From Desulfobaccales bacterium (GTDB taxonomy: Bacteria > Desulfobacterota > Desulfobaccia > Desulfobaccales > 0-14-0-80-60-11): a stretch of 64,000 nucleotides of DNA. Every line of letters begins with the position of its first letter. Positions within the stretch are counted from its first letter, which is position 1. A program made the translations under genes and the position numbers. The notes beneath the pieces were generated by a model. That model was not told the origin of the DNA. It saw nothing but the letters and a program-made list of their open reading frames with translations, and ran no database searches. The DNA is taken from positions 62,001-126,000 of the forward strand of contig JBAZPO010000009.1 in NCBI GenBank assembly GCA_041648175.1, in the 5' to 3' direction. This document shows, piece by piece, positions 16,824 through 25,479 of the stretch.

Positions 16824-17960
16824 ATGTTTCGCCGCATCCGCCATATCATCATCAAAGAATTCATCCAGGTCCTGCGGGACAAAAAGCTCCGCTTTTTTCT
16901 CATCGTGCCGCCTTTGGTGCAGCTCCTCACTTACGGCTACGTGGTCAACTTCGACATCAAAAAAGTGGCCGTGGCCGTCTTCGATGAAAGCCGTACCATG
17001 GAATCCCGGCAGCTCATCGACCGCTTCACTTCTACTGACTGGTTTTATGTCAAGTACTTCGTCAACAGCAAAAACGAGATTCTCCGCCGCATCGACGCAG
17101 GCGACATCACCATGGCCTTATGGATTCAGTGGGATTTCGCCACCCGGATGCGCCAGGGCAAATCGGGCAAGATCCAGGTGATTGTCGACGCCACCGATTC
17201 CAACGCCGCGCTTATCGTCAACCGTTATGCCGGTACGGTCATCGCCACTTACAACCAGGAACAACTGGAGCAGCGCTTTAACAGCAGAGGCCATGATTGG
17301 GTCGGCCGTTTCAGCCTCCCCCTGGAGGTGGAGCCTCGGGCCTGGTTCAACGAAAACCTCATCAGCCGGTTCTCCATGGTGCCCGGAGTCATCGCCATGG
17401 TGGTGCTCTTGATCAGCCTGATGCTCACGGCCCTGTCCGTGGTCCGGGAAAAAGAGATCGGCACCCTGGAGCAAATCCTGGTGACCCCCATCCGGCCCAT
17501 CGAGTTGATGCTTGGCAAGACCATTCCCTTTGTCATCATCTCCATGCTGGAAGTGGTCATGGTTACTATAGTCGGGGTTTTGTGGTTCGAGGTGCCCTTC
17601 CGGGGCAGCATCATAGTGTTGCTCCTGGGCACCCTGGCCTTTCTTTTCAATTCCGTTGGGGTGGGATTGCTCATTTCCACCATTTCCTCCACCCAGCAGC
17701 AGGCCATGATGGCCGGCAACCTCTATTTAACCCCGGCCATTCTCTTGTCGGGGCTGGTCTTTCCCATCGCCAACATGCCGGTGTTTTTCCAATTACTGAC
17801 GAAACTTAACCCCTTAATGTACTTCATCGTCGTGACCCAAGGGGTCTTCCTCAAGGGCGCCGGTCTGGCCCTGCTGTGGCCCGAAATGCTCTCCATGACC
17901 GTTTTAGGCCTGGGCATGCTGGCCCTGGCCGTAGCCCGCTTCAAGGTCCATCTGGCGTAA
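16824..17960 (+). CDS. ABC-2 type permease 2 (YbhR-like)
   Basis: A 378-residue membrane protein homologous to the gene at 14918: EFIQVLRDKKLRFFLIVPPL at the N terminus, membrane helix 1, a large periplasmic domain (FDESRTMESRQLIDRF; DATDSNAALIVNRYAGTVI), then the FNENLISRFSMVPGVIAMVV block and VVREKEIGTLEQILVTPIRP loop, followed by the remaining helices. The second permease would complete the heterodimeric ABC-2 channel with the two ATPases. The ATG follows a GCTGAGAGCT spacer repeat. It is separated from permease 1 only by the marC gene. The efflux call is confident; drug, lipid or ion substrates cannot be separated by sequence. Confidence 0.9.
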   Translation: MFRRIRHIIIKEFIQVLRDKKLRFFLIVPPLVQLLTYGYVVNFDIKKVAVAVFDESRTMESRQLIDRFTSTDWFYVKYFVNSKNEILRRIDAGDITMALWIQWDFATRMRQGKSGKIQVIVDATDSNAALIVNRYAGTVIATYNQEQLEQRFNSRGHDWVGRFSLPLEVEPRAWFNENLISRFSMVPGVIAMVVLLISLMLTALSVVREKEIGTLEQILVTPIRPIELMLGKTIPFVIISMLEVVMVTIVGVLWFEVPFRGSIIVLLLGTLAFLFNSVGVGLLISTISSTQQQAMMAGNLYLTPAILLSGLVFPIANMPVFFQLLTKLNPLMYFIVVTQGVFLKGAGLALLWPEMLSMTVLGLGMLALAVARFKVHLA

Positions 17961-18097
17961 AAGTTTGGGAAAATCCACTTTCATTATTCTGGATAAAAAG
18001 GAAAATAGTTATTATACTAACTGAAAATGGGTCTATATCTGCTTAGGAGCCGGGGCTCTAGATATCTCAGGCTCGAACCATTATAAATGAGTTATTT

Positions 18098-19255
18098 TTG
18101 ACACCCTTGAAATCTCGACTGAACCCCAATAATTTCCCCTGGCTGGTTGGCTCCACGGGTTTGGCCCGAGCCGCCCTGGCTGTCCTTATGATTGCCTGTC
18201 TGCAGTTCACCTCCTGCTCCAGCGAAAAAAAGAAGCCCGCACCCCCGCCGGTGCCGGTCCTGGTGGCTACCGTGACCGAAAGGACGGTGCCCGTGGAATT
18301 AAAGGCCATCGCCAACGTCGAGGCCTACTCCACCGTATCCATCAAGTCCCGGCTGGCAGGTCAGTTGGTCCAGGTCAATTTCAAGGAAGGCCAGGACGTC
18401 AAAGCGGGGGAGCTCCTTTTCGTTATAGATCCCCGCCCTTATGAGGCGGCTTTAAAGCAGGTCCAAGCCAACCTGGAAAGAGATAAGGCCCTGGCTAACA
18501 AGGCCAAGGCCGATGCGGTGCGTTACGCCGAGTTGATCCGCAAGCACTTCGTCAGCCAGCAGGAGTACGACCAGGCTAAGGCCACCGCCGAATCCCTGGG
18601 CGCCACGGTTAATGCCGACCAGGTGGCCGTGCAAAATGCCCAGCTCAATCTCAGTTATTGTTATATCAAGGCCCCCATCAGCGGCCGCACCGGCGCCCTG
18701 ATCGCCCAACAGGGAAACATGATCAAAGAAAACGCCGATACCGCCATGGTGATCATCAACCAGATCCAGCCCATCTATGTATCGTTTGCTCTCCCCGAGC
18801 AGAGCCTGGCGGAAATCCGGAAATACATGGCGGCAGGGAAAGTTCCGGTGGAGGCCATCATTGCCAAACAGGAGGACAACCCCGAGGTGGGCGTCCTCAC
18901 TTTTATCGACAACACCGTGGATAAAGCGACGGGAACCATCTTGTGCAAGGCCACTTTTGCCAACGAGCCCAAACGGCTGTGGCCGGGCCTGTTCGTTAAC
19001 GTGGTGGTGAAGCTCGCCACGCAGCCCCATACCGTTCTGGTTCCCTCCCAGGCTATTCAAACCAGCCAGGAAGGTCAGATCGTCTTTGTGGTGAAACCCG
19101 ACCTTAGCGTTGAAGTGCGTCCCGTGGAAGTGGACCGTAATATCGATGGCGAAATCATCATTAAGAAAGGGCTCAAACCTGGGGAACAGGTCGTGACCGA
19201 CGGCCAACTGCGCCTTTCGCCCGGAGCCAAGGTCCAGATCAAGAGCGGGCTCTAA
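18098..19255 (+). CDS. RND efflux periplasmic adaptor (MdtA/AcrA-type lipoprotein)
   Basis: A 385-residue membrane-fusion protein. The N terminus has a hydrophobic segment ending in a lipobox-like FTSC (about residue 40), so it is probably lipid-anchored in the inner membrane. Then come the lipoyl half ANVEAYSTVSIKSRLAGQLV, the alpha-hairpin (about 120-185), the second lipoyl half YCYIKAPISGRTGALIAQQG and a beta-barrel/MP domain (LPEQSLAEIRKYM, RPVEVDRNIDGEIIIKKGL). The chosen start is a TTG at 18098, with another TTG three codons on; there is no ATG, so the exact N terminus is uncertain. It is followed 18 bases later by the RND pump gene. It is a different adaptor class from the HlyD-type protein at 11804. 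Confidence 0.9.
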   Translation: MTPLKSRLNPNNFPWLVGSTGLARAALAVLMIACLQFTSCSSEKKKPAPPPVPVLVATVTERTVPVELKAIANVEAYSTVSIKSRLAGQLVQVNFKEGQDVKAGELLFVIDPRPYEAALKQVQANLERDKALANKAKADAVRYAELIRKHFVSQQEYDQAKATAESLGATVNADQVAVQNAQLNLSYCYIKAPISGRTGALIAQQGNMIKENADTAMVIINQIQPIYVSFALPEQSLAEIRKYMAAGKVPVEAIIAKQEDNPEVGVLTFIDNTVDKATGTILCKATFANEPKRLWPGLFVNVVVKLATQPHTVLVPSQAIQTSQEGQIVFVVKPDLSVEVRPVEVDRNIDGEIIIKKGLKPGEQVVTDGQLRLSPGAKVQIKSGL

Positions 19256-19273
19256 AGGTCCTTGGGCGGCCCT

Positions 19274-22200
19274 ATGCACTTCACCGAACTCTTTATCCGC
19301 CGGCCGATCATGACCACCCTGGTCATGCTGTCCATCCTGATCTTCGGAGCCATGAGTTATCGCTACCTCCCGGTAAGCGATCTGCCCAACGTCGATTTTC
19401 CCACCGTCATGGTGAGTGCCACCCTGCCTGGGGCCTCACCCGAGACCATGGCTGCTGCGGTGGCCACCCCCCTGGAACGCCAGTTCTCCACCATCGCGGG
19501 CCTGGATTCCATGAGTTCCACCAACGCCCTGGGCTTGAGCCAGATCACCCTGCAATTCGCTTTGAGCCGGAGCATCGATGCCGCCGCCCAGGACGTCCAA
19601 GCGGCCATTGCCAAAGCCGGGGCCCAACTGCCGCCGGAAATGCTCACCCCCCCAACTTATCAGAAAGTTAACCCGGCAGACCAGCCGGTGCTCTACCTGG
19701 CTTTAACTTCCGACACCCTGCCGCTTTCCACCGTAGACGAATATGGTCAAACCCTCATGGCCCAGCGCATCTCCATGGTGAATGGGGTGGCTCAGGTCCA
19801 GGTTTTCGGTACCCAAAAGTATGCGGTGCGCATCCAACTGGACCCCAAAGCCCTGGCCAGCCGGGGGCTTGGCATCAACGAGGTGGGGGACGCAGTCAAG
19901 AGCCAAAACGTCAACCTGCCCACGGGGACTCTGTATGGCGCCCACAAGGCCGTTACGGTCCAGGCCACCGGCCAGCTTACCAACGCCGAGGCTTACCGGC
20001 CGCTCATCGTGGCCTACAGAGGCGGCCAACCCGTGCGCCTGTCTGAACTGGGCCGGGTGATCAACAGCGTCGAAAATGACAAGATCGCCTCCTGGTACAG
20101 GAACACCCGGGGCATCGTCCTGGCCATCCAGCGCCAGCCGGGCACCAACACCATCGAGGTTGTGGATTCAATCAACAAGATTTTGCCGGTCCTGCGGAGC
20201 CAGATTCCGGCGTCGGTGGGAATCTACACGCTGTATGACCGCTCCGCCACCATCCGGGAATCGGTGAATGACGTCCAGTTCACCCTGTTGTTGGCCCTGG
20301 GTTTGGTTGTCCTGGTGATCTTCCTTTTCCTGCGCAACCTGTCCGCCACCATCATCCCCAGCCTGGCGCTGCCCATGTCCATCGTGGGTACTTTTGGCGT
20401 GATGTATCTGTTGGGCTACAGCCTGGATAATCTCTCTTTGATGGCCCTGATCCTGGCGGTGGGCTTCGTGGTGGACGACGCCATCGTGGTGCTGGAAAAT
20501 ATCGTGCGCCACATGGAGATGGGTGAGAAGCCCTTTGAGGCGGCCCTTAAGGGGTCTCGGGAGATCGGTTTCACAATTCTCTCCATGACCCTGTCTCTGG
20601 CCGCGGTCTTTATTCCGGTCTTCTTTATGGGCGGTATATTGGGGCGTCTGCTCCATGAGTTCGCGGTGACCATCGTGGCCGCTATCCTGGTCTCCGGCTT
20701 GGTCTCCCTGACCCTTACCCCCATGTTGTGCAGCCGTTTCTTAAAACCGCCCAAACAAGAGCATCACGGTCGTCTCTACATGGCAACAGAGCGCTTTTTC
20801 GACGGCATGCTCCGGCTTTATGATACCACCCTGCAATGGGTTCTCAGGCATCGGCGGAGCACCATGCTGTTCTCCGGCCTGCTCCTGGTGGTCACCTTTG
20901 TGCTTTTCGCCATGGTTCCCAAAGGTTTCCTGCCCAGCGAAGACACGGGCTCCATCTTTACCTTCACCGAAGCGGCCGAAGGCATTTCCTTCGAGGCCAT
21001 GGTTAAGGAACAAAAAGCGTTGATGGCCATCGTGTTGCAAAACCCCTATATGAAGAATTTTTTCTCCAGTGTCGGAGCCGGCGGCCCCAACGTGGCGGGC
21101 AATACCGGCCGCATGTTCATCCGCCTCATCCCCCGCAATCAGCGTCCGGGGGTGGACGAGATCATTCAGGACTTGCGAGTCCAACTGGCCACCGTCCCGG
21201 GTATCCGGGCCTATCCGCAGAACCTCCCGCCAATCCGCATCGGCGGTATGCTGACCAAGGGCCTCTATCAGCTTACCCTGCAGAGCCCGGACACTGCCGA
21301 ACTCTTCAAGTATGCCCCCTTGCTTCAAGACAAGATGCGGGCTTTGCCGGGTCTGGTGGATATCAACAGCGACCTGCAGATCAAAAACCCCCAAGTGAAC
21401 GTGGTGATCGACCGGGACAAGGCGGCCACCCTGAGGGTTTCGGCCCAGCAGATCGAGGATGCCCTCTACTACGCTTACGGCTCCCGGCAGATCTCCACCA
21501 TCTATGCCCCGAACAACGAGTATCAGGTCATCATGGAACTGGAGCCCCGTTACCAGTTGGACCCTACGGCCCTGCAATGGCTTTACGTGAGGTCGAGTGA
21601 CGGGCAACAGGTGCCGTTGAATGTGTTGGCCAACTTCACCCAGACCCTGGGACCCCTCACCATCAACCATGCGGGGCAGCTGCCCGCGGTGACCATCTCC
21701 TTCAACCTCAAGCCCGGAGCGGCCCTGGGGGATGCCGTGGCCGCGGTGCAAAAAGAAGCCCGGCAAATGCTGCCGGCCACCATCAGCACCAGCTTTCAGG
21801 GCGCGGCCCAAGCCTTCCAGGCCTCCATGCAGGGCCTGTGGCTGCTGCTGGCCATGTGCATCCTGGTGATCTACATGATCCTGGGCATCCTCTACGAGAG
21901 CTTTATCCACCCCGTGACCATCCTTTCGGGTCTGCCGTCCGCCGGGGTGGGCGCCTTGTTAGCCCTGTTGCTCTTTCACCTGGACCTGAACATCTATGGC
22001 TTTGTGGGAATTATTATGCTGGTGGGCATTGTCAAGAAGAATGCCATCATGATGATCGACTTCGCTCTGGAGGTCCAGCGCAACGAAGGCAAAACTCCTA
22101 AAGAAGCCATCTACGCCGGAGCCCTGGTCCGCTTCCGGCCCATCATGATGACCACCATGGCGGCGCTCATGGGCGCGCTGCCCATCGCCTTAGGGTTAGG

Positions 22201-22429
22201 CGCCGGGGGCGAATCCCGCCAAACTCTGGGCATCTCGGTGGTGGGCGGCCTGTTGGTCTCCCAACTCCTCACCCTCTACATCACCCCGGTCTTTTACCTG
22301 TATATGGAATCCCTCCAGAAAAAGGCCGGCAAATTCTTCCGCCGCCGCACGAGCCTGGCCAGCCAGCCAACTGAGTTCCTCCCCACCCCGGACACCTCAC
22401 CTTTCGATCCGCCCAAAAAGCTCCGCTGA
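19274..22429 (+). CDS. RND-family inner-membrane efflux pump (HAE1; MdtB/MdtC-like)
   Basis: A 1051-residue proton-driven pump of usual length. It opens with MHFTELFIRRPIMTTLVMLS, as in AcrB/MdtB. The twelve-helix plan is visible: TM1, a large periplasmic loop, helices 2-7 including TM4 with GFVVDDAIVVLENI (two adjacent Asp for proton relay), a second loop, and helices 8-12 with TM10 MLVGIVKKNAIMMID (the relay Lys). It expels hydrophobic compounds from the periplasm together with the adaptor just upstream and an outer-membrane channel not found here. The ATG at 19274 is used rather than the TTG at 19262. The C-terminal tail is Pro-rich. Substrates are unknown. Confidence 0.95.
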   Translation: MHFTELFIRRPIMTTLVMLSILIFGAMSYRYLPVSDLPNVDFPTVMVSATLPGASPETMAAAVATPLERQFSTIAGLDSMSSTNALGLSQITLQFALSRSIDAAAQDVQAAIAKAGAQLPPEMLTPPTYQKVNPADQPVLYLALTSDTLPLSTVDEYGQTLMAQRISMVNGVAQVQVFGTQKYAVRIQLDPKALASRGLGINEVGDAVKSQNVNLPTGTLYGAHKAVTVQATGQLTNAEAYRPLIVAYRGGQPVRLSELGRVINSVENDKIASWYRNTRGIVLAIQRQPGTNTIEVVDSINKILPVLRSQIPASVGIYTLYDRSATIRESVNDVQFTLLLALGLVVLVIFLFLRNLSATIIPSLALPMSIVGTFGVMYLLGYSLDNLSLMALILAVGFVVDDAIVVLENIVRHMEMGEKPFEAALKGSREIGFTILSMTLSLAAVFIPVFFMGGILGRLLHEFAVTIVAAILVSGLVSLTLTPMLCSRFLKPPKQEHHGRLYMATERFFDGMLRLYDTTLQWVLRHRRSTMLFSGLLLVVTFVLFAMVPKGFLPSEDTGSIFTFTEAAEGISFEAMVKEQKALMAIVLQNPYMKNFFSSVGAGGPNVAGNTGRMFIRLIPRNQRPGVDEIIQDLRVQLATVPGIRAYPQNLPPIRIGGMLTKGLYQLTLQSPDTAELFKYAPLLQDKMRALPGLVDINSDLQIKNPQVNVVIDRDKAATLRVSAQQIEDALYYAYGSRQISTIYAPNNEYQVIMELEPRYQLDPTALQWLYVRSSDGQQVPLNVLANFTQTLGPLTINHAGQLPAVTISFNLKPGAALGDAVAAVQKEARQMLPATISTSFQGAAQAFQASMQGLWLLLAMCILVIYMILGILYESFIHPVTILSGLPSAGVGALLALLLFHLDLNIYGFVGIIMLVGIVKKNAIMMIDFALEVQRNEGKTPKEAIYAGALVRFRPIMMTTMAALMGALPIALGLGAGGESRQTLGISVVGGLLVSQLLTLYITPVFYLYMESLQKKAGKFFRRRTSLASQPTEFLPTPDTSPFDPPKKLR

Positions 22430-22451
22430 GTCTGGATTAATCCGGTTGCCC

Positions 22452-22670
22452 TCAGGCATACATCAACCGTCCTTTGGGTTCGGGAATGGTGCGTCCCAAT
22501 TCCTGGGCCGTCCCGATCCATTCGTCAATAATCTGTTCCAAATTGGCCAGGGTTTCGAGATATGAAGCACCGTCGGCGGCGCAACCCGGTAACTCCGGAA
22601 CCTCGGCGATGAACGCCTGGTCTTCCTGGCTCCAATACATGATGATTTCATAGCGATACTTACTGCTCAT
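22452..22670 (-). CDS. hicB: HicB-family antitoxin-like protein (orphan)
   Basis: A 72-residue protein with the HicB partial RNase-H-like fold: YEIIMYWSQEDQAFIAEVPE, LPGCAADGASYLETLANLEQ and IIDEWIGTAQELGRTIPEP. In intact systems HicB binds and blocks the HicA mRNA interferase and represses the operon. Here the upstream hicA is reduced to its last about 30 codons, so this antitoxin is an orphan. The ATG overlaps the end of the hicA remnant and has GGAGGCAAGGAAG upstream. This short form lacks a C-terminal DNA-binding domain, which is normal for the short HicB subclass. Confidence 0.82.
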   Translation of the reverse strand: MSSKYRYEIIMYWSQEDQAFIAEVPELPGCAADGASYLETLANLEQIIDEWIGTAQELGRTIPEPKGRLMYA

Positions 22671-22770
22671 CTTCCTTGCCTCCCAGGAGATACTTGAGTA
22701 TCACCTGCCTCACCTGTTTGACCTGGTAAGGTTTGGCCTTGCCAGCCTTACTCTGGAGACTGAGAATTTT
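22660..22770 (-). pseudogene. hicA remnant (3' end only)
   Basis: The last about 36 codons before the hicB start translate as KILSLQSKAGKAKPYQVKQV and on through RQVILKYLLGG. This matches the conserved C terminus of HicA-type toxins, whose chains end in the same KAKPYQVxQVRxxxLKY pattern. The N-terminal double-stranded-RNA-binding-like part with the catalytic GSHH/His is missing. In its place, directly upstream, lies the GTTCCCAAGC palindromic repeat (22774-22853). The frame stays open into the repeat but that translation is not HicA. The toxin is therefore inactive. Confidence 0.7.
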
Positions 22771-22773
22771 CCT

Positions 22774-22853
22774 CGTTCCCAAGCTCCTGCTTGGGAACGA
22801 ATAATTTTCGCCCAAGCTCTGCTTGGGCACCTTAGTTGCGCTTGGGAACGAAA
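22774..22853. repeat. GTTCCCAAGC...GCTTGGGAAC palindromic repeat, copy 1
   Basis: Composite element: CGTTCCCAAGCTCCTGCTTGGGAACG (one 26-base unit, arms of 10), an AT spacer, then GCCCAAGCTCTGCTTGGGC and a half unit GCTTGGGAACG. Similar composites lie at 33817, 34087, 36446 and 48069. It replaces the 5' part of hicA. Confidence 0.8.
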
Positions 22854-22859
22854 GCGGCT

Positions 22860-23858
22860 CTAACAAATCCGCGGCAGCAAATCCCCCGACGGCGGGTCCA
22901 GGATGCGGGCGGTGCCGATAACGGTGCGCACCTGCACCCGGCCCGCTGGCCCCTCGCCCACCTTGCCGATGACCCGGGCCGTCTCCCCGTAAGGGCTGCG
23001 CCGAATGATGAACAGCGCCTTGGCCGCATCCTCCGGGGCCACGAGGATGAGCATCTTGCCTTCATTGGCCACCTTGAAGACATCCAGCCCCAACGCCTCG
23101 CAGGCCGCGGCCACCGCGGGTTGCACCGGCACCCGGTTCTCGATGATTTCCATGGAAACTTGAGACTGCCGGGCGATTTCGTTCAAGGCCGCGGCAATCC
23201 CGCCCCGGGTGGGGTCCCGCATGGCGTGAATCTTACAGTCTTCCTCCAACAGGTTCAGCACCAACCCGGAAAGGGGCGCGGCGTCGCTGGCAATGGCCTC
23301 GCCGTCCAGGAGTTTTTCCCGGGCCAGCATTACCGCGGTGCCGTGATCCCCCACCGACCCGGTAAGGATGATCTCGTCCCCAGGCCTCGCGGCCGCCCCC
23401 GATACCCCAGGCCGCAACACCAACCCCACCCCAGCGGTGGTGATAAAAACCTTGTCCGCGGACCCCTTGGGCACCACCTTGGTATCCCCGGTCACGATAG
23501 CCACCCCGGCTTCAGCCGCAGTCGCCTGCATGGACTCGGCGATGGCCTGCAAAACCGAGATTTCCAGCCCCTCCTCCAATATAAAAGACGCTGATAGGAC
23601 CAAAGGCCGGGCCGCGGCGGTGAGCAGATCGTTCACCGTGCCCGCCACCGCCAACCGGCCGATGTCGCCGCCGGGAAAAAATAGCGGGTCCACCACAAAG
23701 GAGTCGGTGGTAAACGCCAGTTGGTGGGAACCCACCAGGACGGTGGCGCTGTCGTCGCCGACCCGGTTCGGGTCGCCATACCGGGCCAGGAAGACCTCAT
23801 CGATGAGCGTCGCCATCTCCCGGCCGCCGGCGCCGTGACTCAAAAGAATTCGTGACAT
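22860..23858 (-). CDS. hypE: Hydrogenase maturation factor HypE (carbamoyl dehydratase)
   Basis: HypE takes the carbamoyl group from HypF onto its C-terminal cysteine and dehydrates it with ATP to a thiocyanate, the CN source for NiFe hydrogenase. This 332-residue protein has the PurM/SelD-like ATP fold: LSHGAGGREMATLI, a DDSATVLVGS block, AVAGTVNDLLTAAA and GDTKVVPKG. It ends exactly in DLLPRIC, the universal PRIC tail whose Cys is modified. The ATG at 23858 gives the standard N terminus MSRILLSHGAGG; an upstream start would read into the purine-rich repeat. It is separated from hypD by that repeat (about 145 bases) but is on the same strand and probably in the same unit. Confidence 0.95.
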   Translation of the reverse strand: MSRILLSHGAGGREMATLIDEVFLARYGDPNRVGDDSATVLVGSHQLAFTTDSFVVDPLFFPGGDIGRLAVAGTVNDLLTAAARPLVLSASFILEEGLEISVLQAIAESMQATAAEAGVAIVTGDTKVVPKGSADKVFITTAGVGLVLRPGVSGAAARPGDEIILTGSVGDHGTAVMLAREKLLDGEAIASDAAPLSGLVLNLLEEDCKIHAMRDPTRGGIAAALNEIARQSQVSMEIIENRVPVQPAVAAACEALGLDVFKVANEGKMLILVAPEDAAKALFIIRRSPYGETARVIGKVGEGPAGRVQVRTVIGTARILDPPSGDLLPRIC

Positions 23859-23898
23859 AAAAGGATGGTCCTTTCGGGACAGTGAAGGGAGGACCGGG

Positions 23899-23999
23899 GG
23901 CAAAAGGGAAAGAGGCGAAGGGGCGAAAAGGATAAAAGCAATAAATTTTTATCCCTTCCCTTTTCGCCTTTTATCCTTTTCCCCTTTTCCCCCTTTTTC
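23899..23999. repeat. Purine-rich repeat forming a long hairpin between hypD and hypE
   Basis: A GAAAAGGATAAAAG arm faces CTTTTATCCTTTTC across an AAATTTTTATCCC centre, with AAAAGGCG-type units on both sides. This gives a large imperfect inverted repeat between hypD and hypE. It could act as an mRNA processing or attenuation site in the operon. Confidence 0.7.
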
Positions 24000-24002
24000 A
24001 AG

Positions 24003-25091
24003 TTATCTCTCGTACCTATACGCTGCGGCGCAAGCGCCCTCATTGGAGACCATGCAAGGTCCCAGGGGTTGGACCGGGGTGCAGCGGGTTGCGAACAGGG
24101 GGCATTCCACCGGACGCAGCACGCCCCGCAGGACCTCGCCGCAGCGGCAGGCCGAAGGGGGCGGGGGCGTAAGATTTTCCCATATTTTAGGAAACCGGGC
24201 TCGGGCGTCGAAGCGAGCGTAAGTTGAGCGAATCCCGGCGCCGCTGCCGCAAATGATTCCCAACCCCCGCCACTGGGCGTCTTCGGGTGCGAAGACCTCT
24301 GCCAGCAGCGCCTGAGCCCGGGGGTTGGCGGGGACCTGGACCGCCCGGGTATAGACGTTGTCTACGATGGCCTGGCCCTGGTGCAGTTGCCGCAAAATCG
24401 ACTCTATCCCCAGGAGCATGTCGATGGGCTCAAAGCCGGTGACCGCGCAAGGCAGGCCAAATTCGGCGGGAATAAAATCGTAGGCTTCGGCCCCGATAAT
24501 GGTGGTAACATGCCCCGGACAAAGCAGCCCGGAGACCCGCACCTCGCCGCTGGACAGCAACGCCTTAAGCGCCGCGGGCATGGTCTTGTGGACGCACCAG
24601 ACGGAAAAATTGTCCAGGTCATAGTGCGCCGCGGTTTTTATGGCCAGGGCGGTGGCAGGCATGGTGGTCTCAAAGCCCACCCCGAAGAAGACCACATGGT
24701 TCTCAGGGGTTTGCCGGGCCAACTCCACCGCATCCAGAGGGGAGTAAACCACCCGCACGTCGGCCCCTTGGGCCCGCAGACCTTCCAGGGTGATGTTCGT
24801 GCCGGGGACCCGGAGCATGTCGCCGAAGGAGGCCAGGATTATATGCGGTTCGGTCCCCAGGGCCAGAAAGGCGTCCAGGTCTATTTGCGCGGTGACGCAC
24901 ACCGGGCAGCCGGGACCGGAAATCAGCTTAACATCGGGAGGCAACAGCGTTTTCAGCCCGAAGCGGGCCGCAGCCATGGTATGGGTGCCGCAAACCTCCA
25001 TGACCGTGGCGGGGCCTTCCGCCAAGTTCGCCAGGCGCCGGACGAGTTCCTGGACCAGGGCCTGGTCCCGAAACTCGTCAATAAACTTCAT
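24003..25091 (-). CDS. hypD: Hydrogenase maturation factor HypD
   Basis: A 362-residue Fe-S protein that, with HypC, is the scaffold on which Fe(CN)2CO is built. All diagnostic motifs are present: EVCGTHTMAAARFG, ISGPGCPVCVT, GFETTMPATALAI, LLCPGHVTTIIGAEAYDF and FGLPCAVTGFEP. The C-terminal cysteine set that holds the 4Fe-4S cluster is seen in CRCGEVLRGV, ECPLF and NEGACAAAYRY. It overlaps hypC by 14 bases, so the two are translationally coupled. Length and order are normal. Confidence 0.95.
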   Translation of the reverse strand: MKFIDEFRDQALVQELVRRLANLAEGPATVMEVCGTHTMAAARFGLKTLLPPDVKLISGPGCPVCVTAQIDLDAFLALGTEPHIILASFGDMLRVPGTNITLEGLRAQGADVRVVYSPLDAVELARQTPENHVVFFGVGFETTMPATALAIKTAAHYDLDNFSVWCVHKTMPAALKALLSSGEVRVSGLLCPGHVTTIIGAEAYDFIPAEFGLPCAVTGFEPIDMLLGIESILRQLHQGQAIVDNVYTRAVQVPANPRAQALLAEVFAPEDAQWRGLGIICGSGAGIRSTYARFDARARFPKIWENLTPPPPSACRCGEVLRGVLRPVECPLFATRCTPVQPLGPCMVSNEGACAAAYRYER

Positions 25092-25299
25092 CGACCAGGG
25101 TCCTGATCATGGAGAGGGTCTCCGCGGCATGCTCGGCATCCACCCGGGCAATGGCCAGTCCGGCGTGAATGAGCACGTAATCGCCTAACACCGCCTCGGG
25201 AAGCAGATCGAGGCGCACCTGGCGGGTCACCCCATCCACTTCGGCTACGGCGATAGTCCCGTCGATTTCAATGAGTCGCATGGGAATGGCAATACACAT
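25078..25299 (-). CDS. hypC: Hydrogenase maturation chaperone HypC
   Basis: A 73-residue chaperone. The essential N terminus MCIAIPMRL with Cys2 (after Met removal) is present; Cys2 binds the Fe(CN)2CO precursor with HypD. The rest (VDGVTRQVRLDLLPEAVLGD followed by YVLIHAGLAI) is the OB-fold. The ATG has AGGAA upstream. It lies between hypF and hypD; the 180 bases before it hold repeats. No hypA or hypB (nickel insertion) and no hydrogenase structural gene lie in the window. Confidence 0.95.
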   Translation of the reverse strand: MCIAIPMRLIEIDGTIAVAEVDGVTRQVRLDLLPEAVLGDYVLIHAGLAIARVDAEHAAETLSMIRTLVDEVY

Positions 25300-25360
25300 A
25301 ATATTTCCTGTTTAACAGATTTTTCTCATTTTACAAAGCTTAAGGTGTTTATAAGCTATG

Positions 25361-25390
25361 GGGTAAAAGGGTAAAAGGGTAAAAGGGGAA
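25361..25390. repeat. GGGTAAAAGG tandem repeat
   Basis: Three tandem GGTAAAAG units and AAAAGGGG, upstream of hypC, belonging to the purine-rich family. Confidence 0.55.
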
Positions 25391-25394
25391 ATAC

Positions 25395-25420
25395 CCGTGG
25401 TACAGGCTTTCCAGCCTGTA
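25395..25420. repeat. TACAGGCTTTCCAGCCTGTA palindrome, copy 1
   Basis: A perfect hairpin (arms TACAGGCT/AGCCTGTA) after CCGTGG. Other copies: 58142-58168 and 63910-63937. Confidence 0.7.
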
Positions 25421-25479
25421 TAGACGCGTGCTTTCGCCTCCGGCTAAATGAAGACTAATATTTTTAGTGGATGGCCAAG

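Noticed and set aside
20741..21910. Long open frame (389 codons) on the minus strand opposite the RND pump
   Set aside because: It lies wholly inside a conserved gene; the translation is Gly/His/Gln-rich with no domain, as expected from the shadow of a GC-rich gene.
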